Below, in pieces: positions 58,134 to 64,000 of a DNA stretch of 64,000 nucleotides. The stretch is from Owenia fusiformis (taxonomy: Eukaryota > Annelida > Polychaeta > Sabellida > Oweniidae). Every line of letters begins with the position of its first letter. The stretch's first letter is position 1. Location: the NCBI GenBank assembly GCA_903813345.2, contig CAIIXF020000005.1, positions 17,363,375 through 17,427,374 on the forward strand, given 5' to 3'. Under the pieces are notes generated by a model. It saw nothing but the letters and a program-made list of their open reading frames with translations. It ran no database searches and had not been told where the DNA came from. A program made the position numbers and the translations under genes.

Positions 58134-58757
58134 AAGTTCCATGTGCAGTATGGCAGGTGATTTCAGAAAGTCATATCTTTAACCATGAATATTTTCTGGG
58201 CATAAATACAGTGGTTTTTATTAAAACAATATGTTTTCTTTCAAGTGAAGTACCCGTGATGATAAAAATATCAATCGAACAATTCGATAAATTATGAATA
58301 GGGACCCCATGTCAACATTTTTTCATAATGTTGAACCTATTTCTTCAAAAGTAGAATGGTATTGAAAGGGTAGTTTTGAAGATATCAATTTTCGATGACC
58401 AAAGTTATGCTGAAAACAATGGATAGCACGAGTTTTCCTTATGGGAAAATAACATAGGATATGTGATTTTTAACTTTAACGCATTTCAATACGCATCCCC
58501 TTTTCAGAAAATGTATATTTATGTAGAAGAAACGTTCGATATGTTTAAATTGAGAAAAACAAGATCCTCTTTTTATTATAAAATGACCCTAACATTTTTA
58601 AAAAAGTGCTTAGGTGGGGTCCTAATCCACAATTTTTCAGAGAATTGGATTGATATTTTATGTATTTTATGATATTTTGTATTGATGGCCAGAAAGTACC
58701 CATGGTGAAAGATATGACTGTCTAAAATCACTTGCCATAGTGCACATGGACCTTTTG
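58134..58757. mobile_element. Repeat family 2, inverted-repeat element, about 620 bp
   Basis: The left arm 58134-58225 ('ttccatgtgcagtatggc' onward) returns inverted at 58672-58757, with about 80% agreement over the block that contains 'gtcatatcttt' and 'accatg'. The interior carries T/A-rich sequence and unrecognised short frames. A single arm is also present at 49428-49575. Confidence 0.7.
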
Positions 58758-59038
58758 CATGTTAATGTCATAATAATGGCATGTTGAATGATATGTTGGG
58801 GGTACAATGGGAAAGTCTTCCCCAAAGTCACAGTGACCATGGGCCACACCATCACCAACGTTTTTTGGTTACTCAAAATACGACACCGAAGTAAAAGTAA
58901 AAATGCATTTTTTTAAATAAAATTAAACCGAACAAGTCAATGTACCTGGGACAGAAGTGCTGGTGATGCATTTCGTGCGAGGACTGCTATAGTTGATTCA
59001 GAAAGGTCTTGAAGAGAAGATCTTACCTTCATGGAAGC

Positions 59039-59083
59039 ATGATGGTGATGATAATGACGATGACGATGATGAGGATGATGGGT
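59039..59083. repeat. (GAT/GAC)n microsatellite
   Basis: Interrupted trinucleotide run of GAT, GAC and GAG units. Simple repeat. Confidence 0.85.
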
Positions 59084-59189
59084 AAAGTTTTAATTATAGC
59101 ACCACAAGTTTCATTGACCTTGACCACAATGGTCACGTGATACAATGATGTGCAGCCTCACTTTGAAATGACCTCGACCATGATCGACA

Positions 59190-59735
59190 TTATCGCATCC
59201 TACGACCCCTTTAGATTGTGGTCGTAGGCCCGATTCATTAGTAAGCCTGTGTTTCTACAATGTCGGAGAATGAACTATGCATTGCTCACATAAATGACCT
59301 ACCTCGATACATTCCTGAGTATTTTAGAATTCTTTTCATATAGTTGAATCGCAAATTGTATGGGTTTATCGGCAGAACGAAGATATTTTCGTTTTTGATA
59401 GCAATATTTGCGTGTAGGTTCAACCGTCAAATTCCTCCATTCAGTTCCCGGCATGCACCAGTCATAAGGGAAATCCCTGGGGAATTCCCCTTCCGACATT
59501 TTGAAAATTGCTGAGATATTTCCGATGTAAAAACTAAAATCTCTTCGTTCTGACGATTAACCCATACAATTGGCGATCTAACAACATGAAAAGAATTTTA
59601 AAATACTCTGGAATGTATCGAGGTAGGTCATTTAATAGCGCAATGCGTAGTTTATTCTCCGACATTGTAGAAAGACAGGCTTACGAATGAAACGGGTCTA
59701 CGACCACAATCTAAAGGGGTCGTAGGATGCGATAA
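59190..59735. mobile_element. 546-bp inverted-repeat MITE with 8-bp target duplication GATCGACA
   Basis: The arms are about 215 bp and about 90% identical, starting TTATCGCATCCTACGACCCC and ending in its reverse complement. GATCGACA occurs immediately outside both ends (59182-59189 and 59736-59743), a perfect 8-bp target-site duplication. Just inside each end a sub-terminal hairpin pairs 'ctacgacc' with 'ggtcgtag'. An 8-bp duplication fits hAT- or P-type transposases (family knowledge). No transposase is encoded; the 66-codon minus frame at 59299-59499 is not recognised. Confidence 0.9.
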
Positions 59736-59743
59736 GATCGACA

Positions 59744-62700
59744 CGGTTGCCAATATATCCTATATTCAATAAAAAATAACAATAAGTAGGTGACCAAACC
59801 ACGGTTTAGCAATGTGACCTTGTGGTGTTTTCGACCTACGTAAATATCCTGGATGGTTAGAAAAAATTCATGACAGCTAGTGTCTGATTATGCGATAAAA
59901 TTCAACTGATAGTTGTCTTAGATTAGCAATTGCAATCAATATATGCACCAATGGATCGAATTTAAACACCATTCGACAATATTGCAATTTCGTAAGTAAT
60001 CTTCATAGCACTTAACCTTGATTTCATACTTCTAAAGAATTGGCGCTTTCAACTCAGATATGGATTTCATCTTGACTTTCAAAAACAAGCACGAGTACAA
60101 CAATGGCTTTGTACCTAATCAAAGTGATGACCTTGATGATATAGAGAGAAACTTAAAAGTCTGAATCTATGAGTAATTATGACCTGGGTTTATTTCCTGA
60201 CAGTTTTATATTGACATATTTGACGCTTAATTTTTCTAGCTATTAAAGATGATTTCCGCGTGTTGTGCCAAAACAACCTGTTTAACATTTATCTCTTTCT
60301 TTTAAACAAAACATACAATGTGAGGATGATATATCTTCTATTGTCTTGAGGAAATATGATGAACATATGACTCCGATCTAACTAGTAAATAGTCATTTAC
60401 CCACCAGCTATAGCAGATCCCTCAACTAATACTCATTTGCGTAAATCAAGGACTTTCATTGTAAACCCGATTTTTTAAAGTGACTTTATCAAAAGCCTTT
60501 TCAACACCAGATAGGAAGCTTAGATGTATCATGATAAGGATATCAACATTCTCGTGAATAAAATATCATACGGGGTTATCTCTTATGAGAGAAATGAAGA
60601 TGAAATAGTGACACCATAAGAATGAATGTATTAACACGGGTCACTTTTTCTATAGTTTATAAGGGCCCAAGAGTCAGACATCCCAATCTGTCTTACAAAT
60701 TTCAGAGGCGTCTTGAAATATGCAACAATTGATATCATAATTTCTGGCCAGGTTTGTCTCACATAACACCTTTTACCTTATTATGTTCGTTTACAATCTT
60801 TACAAAGAAACCAGGATATCTAAACACGTTACTTCACTTTCGTGCGGTCGATGTTGATGTGCAACAGGATCCAACTCCAAAGATAACGTGAACAATGACG
60901 TACTTTGGCCCTGAAATATCATTCCCTATTGTCACTTTTGTATGGACGGCCATTATGTTAACTCGGGGTTTCGAAATACATAGATTTTGGAGGATAACTG
61001 TTTTCGAATATTCAAAGATTCAGGAAATGCGTAGAATGTAGTCAGAACAATTGGCTATATGAAACAACAATTAATGTGGCTAAAAAGGTATTCAATATAG
61101 CAGTTTATTTGTATCATAATTGATATTATTTCAATAATATTTAGCTAAATGCGTTCAATTATAAATAACAGCATAATATCTGAGATCTTAAAAAGGACAT
61201 ATTTCTTACTTATATCTTAAATCATAATTGAATGCTTCTGCACGAGGTTTGTCTTAAGACAATGCAAGACACAGCAACATTGTTCCCAAATCCAGGAAGT
61301 TTATGTTAACATTTTTTATCATATCAACCCCTTGGCGTGATTTTGTTTTTTGATTAGCGCCTTGGCTCTCCAAAAACCAGTGCAGTTACGATGTCCTATC
61401 AGATAACGAAATTCTATCATCTGTTGAAGCACATTACATGCTACATTTCGAACAATATTTATGCAGTGTCAATTTAACTCTTTAGTCTATTAACTCATGA
61501 TTATTCAAACCCCTGTGTTAACAGAGTACTTGTTGAGAGGATCATCAAACTTCACAGGGATCTTCCTGAGGCTTAACAAACAATCGCTACCTTTATACCC
61601 GGTCATGGCAACATCCTTGGTAAAGACAATGTAAATATAAAGAGCGTGTGTTTATATAATCTTTGCCATATGAGAGTGCAATGTGAAATTTCCATGTGGT
61701 ACGTACTTTGCAAAATAAAATGCCTTGAAAACTCAAGAGAGATATCAATATCACTGACCCCCGGGTTTATTTCATGGAGAAAAAACAGACCGATTAACAT
61801 GACCTAAAGTAGGTCGGACCACTTATTACATCTTGCAGTTTTGATTTCCAACAGACCAGGGGTATAATCAGGCACTGGATACTCGAACATGAAAAACATC
61901 AATGTCATGATACAAGTGCGCAATTATAAATTAGTGATTTAACCCCTAACTTCATAATTCATGATTGATAATATACCAAACCATATGGTCGAAAATAAGT
62001 TCGGTAAATATTTTGAAAACAATGTGTAAACAAGTGTTACAATATAAATTGAAATTGAACAGATATATTGTGAGCTAAATAATGTACAGGTTGGTCCAAA
62101 GATTATTTGTATGATTTCAATGCAATATACATCTTCGCGTTTCGTTGCTAATTGCATTTAATTGTGACGCTTCCTTATGCTTGAGATCATTTTAAGGATA
62201 TTTGTTTTGGTTGCAGTCTTGTGATTTTGATACTCTGTTTTTATACTTTTTTGTCTCTTTTAGCCCCTGTTCTTATGAATTGACAGATTGCAATATAGGC
62301 CATGCGTTTTATCTTGAAATTCTATTTCCACTGTTTTTTCAAATTAACACATACTCCCATCTATAATTTGTTTGTATCCAATTGCAAGTTATTCAAGGTC
62401 AAATCACAATTAAAGTTCATTATATAATGCATCGCTTTTACAATTGTGCACCCTATCCAGGCGGTTCTAACAAAGAACGCTCGGTGCGGATACAATGAGC
62501 TCGCAATGCGGAACCAACGACCACTTTCGAATTTAAATTCTTGATATTTTAGAAAATAGATTTTTTGGGTATTAGTATTCATATATATCGAAAACCATAT
62601 ATTTGCATTGCATCCTATTTTCACTGCTATTATTCTGGGCCACTCTCTACCATAAAAGCTGATATATTGGATGTGTCTCATCGTTTAATAACATCCTCTG

Positions 62701-62886
62701 TCTCGAGATTAGGAAAAATGGAACCAGTTATTTATTTCGTAAAGTAATACTAGCTTGGAGCCATAGTAATTATGTCATTTGTTCATGGATTAGGCTCAAT
62801 AAATAACGCATTTGTAAAACAGATTGAAAACGATTAATATATTGATAACTTGATTGGAGGCATATTTTCTGGTTTTGAACTAAATG
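59744..62886. other. Non-coding spacer
   Basis: Short frames only, the longest being 106 codons on the minus strand at 62361-62681, without recognisable domains. No repeat shared with other parts of the window was seen. Confidence 0.45.
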
Positions 62887-62992
62887 TACTGTAAAACACT
62901 TTAATTTCATGTGCATCTAATTTTTGCGTTTTCGCGATGTATACACTAATCGCGAAATTAAAGTGCATGCGAAAAGTTCATGTTTTACTGTA
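62887..62992. repeat. Palindromic MITE-like repeat with TACAGTAAAACA ends
   Basis: Outer ends 'tactgtaaaaca' and 'tgttttactgta' are inverted with one mismatch. Inner pairs 'actttaatttc'/'gaaattaaagt' and 'ttcgcgat'/'atcgcgaa' make a compound hairpin. No coding capacity. Confidence 0.75.
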
Positions 62993-63040
62993 ATGTCTTC
63001 AGATCGTCGAAAAACAAGAGTTATCTATTATATGTTATGA

Positions 63041-63385
63041 ATGGTTTAAGAAACTCGTGGCATTTACAAACAATCCTGGTTTCAAAGGTCGACACCTTTT
63101 GTTAAACTACATTCTGAGACGAATAGCTTTCTATCAACAGAACAGAGGTGAATGTTTTGTGAATGCGGAAACAGATCATTCATAGAAATACATAATATAC
63201 ATATAATAATGGTTTAATGAACTCATGGCGTTTGCTAACAATCTTGGTTTCAAAGGTCGACACCTTTCGTTGACGCACATTCTGAGTCTCTGACACAGTT
63301 ATCTATCAACGAAAAAATGATAGTACACGTCAGATGTATAGACGTGATAGTTTTGTGATTGTAGAAACAGATCACTTATTGCCAT
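63041..63385. repeat. Imperfect tandem duplication, about 170-bp unit
   Basis: Unit 1 (63036-63180) and unit 2 (63208-63385) share 'aatggttta.gaactc.tgg', 'ggtttcaaaggtcgacacct', 'cattctgag', 'tctatcaac' and 'gaaacagatca'. The second unit has small insertions. Function unknown. Confidence 0.75.
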
Positions 63386-64000
63386 GGTTCATATTAGGCA
63401 GACCACCAAAGGTTCCTGGTGCATCAGTAAGTCGTACTAGAAAGGGAATCCATCTGCCACTTGACTTCGTTTCCATAGTTTTATTTGTAAAAATGTGAGA
63501 ACGTAAGTGTAAATTTTTCTAGAAATATTCCCTGTATCTACATAAAAGCGAGACCTGCTTAAGGAACCTTTGTTCGTGATGCTCACTCTCAATTTCTTTA
63601 CGTCAACTGACGTAGCACTACATACGTCAATTCAGTCATTTGAATCATCCATGGAGCATGACGTCTAAGCGTGACAGTGTCAATATGACCTTATCACACA
63701 CTGACTAAGATAACTTACTTCAATCTACATCTAGACCCACGGGGATGTATAAATCAAAGAAAAGTCACATAATTGTAATTTAAACCAAGTTGATCACATC
63801 AAGATCGAGTCAAAAATACATGTTTTATTCAAGATTTATTCTTGATAAATATAACATCTTGATCCTTAGTCTTTGAAACTATCGTATCCTTAATCCATCT
63901 TGTACGAATTTAAAAACACCAGTCACCTTTGTTAGTTTACTGCCCGTATGGGTATTCAACCCGGACTATTGTTTAAATCTAGGATTATAAATGTATTTTT
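63386..64000. other. Right edge, no gene seen
   Basis: A+T-rich sequence without a recognisable frame or repeat. A small local pair 'tacgtcaattcagtca'/'tttacgtcaactgacgtagc' near 63600-63640 contains several TGACGT words. Confidence 0.4.

Noticed and set aside
1-64000. CRISPR array, operon, phage or plasmid features
   Set aside because: Spliced genes, animal protein families and MITE-rich spacers make this eukaryotic nuclear DNA. No regular spacer array was seen.
1-64000. tRNA or rRNA genes
   Set aside because: No complete cloverleaf or rRNA block was recognised; the B-box-like sequence near 30252 lacks an A box at the right distance.

Overview
The window is nuclear DNA of an animal: A+T-rich, intron-containing genes with GT-AG junctions, long non-coding stretches, and many copies of short inverted-repeat transposons. 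An intact CYP26-type retinoic-acid hydroxylase, an Rh-type ammonium channel, an AKR1-type aldo-keto reductase and an intronless rhodopsin-like receptor point to a marine invertebrate. A non-vertebrate deuterostome (hemichordate, echinoderm or cephalochordate grade) is my best guess; the species is inferred and not proven. Four protein-coding genes could be built completely, each with an open frame across every splice junction.

Layout. 1-4789: non-coding, with a 959-bp foldback element and a 446-bp MITE. 4790-6229 (+): intronless class A GPCR, 479 aa. 7622-16320 (-): AKR1-like aldo-keto reductase, ten coding exons, 314 aa; introns hold a LINE 3' fragment, a MITE and small GC-rich elements. 16321-30500: gene-poor and repeat-rich, including a compound element carrying direct AGGTCA repeats, a perfect 90-bp inverted repeat, a 526-bp MITE and two SINE-like fragments. 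30546-36816 (+): CYP26, with a CCAAT/CRE/TATA promoter and four coding exons, 497 aa. 36817-39466: AT-rich, with one short element. 39467-48799 (-): Rh-family ammonium channel, nine coding exons, 474 aa. 48800-64000: no recognisable gene; inverted-repeat elements, one of them with a perfect 8-bp target-site duplication, and degenerate repeats.

The four genes do not form a pathway. CYP26 clears retinoic acid at the endoplasmic reticulum, the Rh protein conducts NH3/CO2 at the plasma membrane, the AKR reduces carbonyls in the cytosol and the receptor senses an unknown ligand. No undescribed multi-gene system is visible. The more novel material is in the repeats: foldback families with readable target duplications, a repeat-borne DR4/DR5 nuclear-receptor-like cluster, and a heptad repeat in the GPCR tail.
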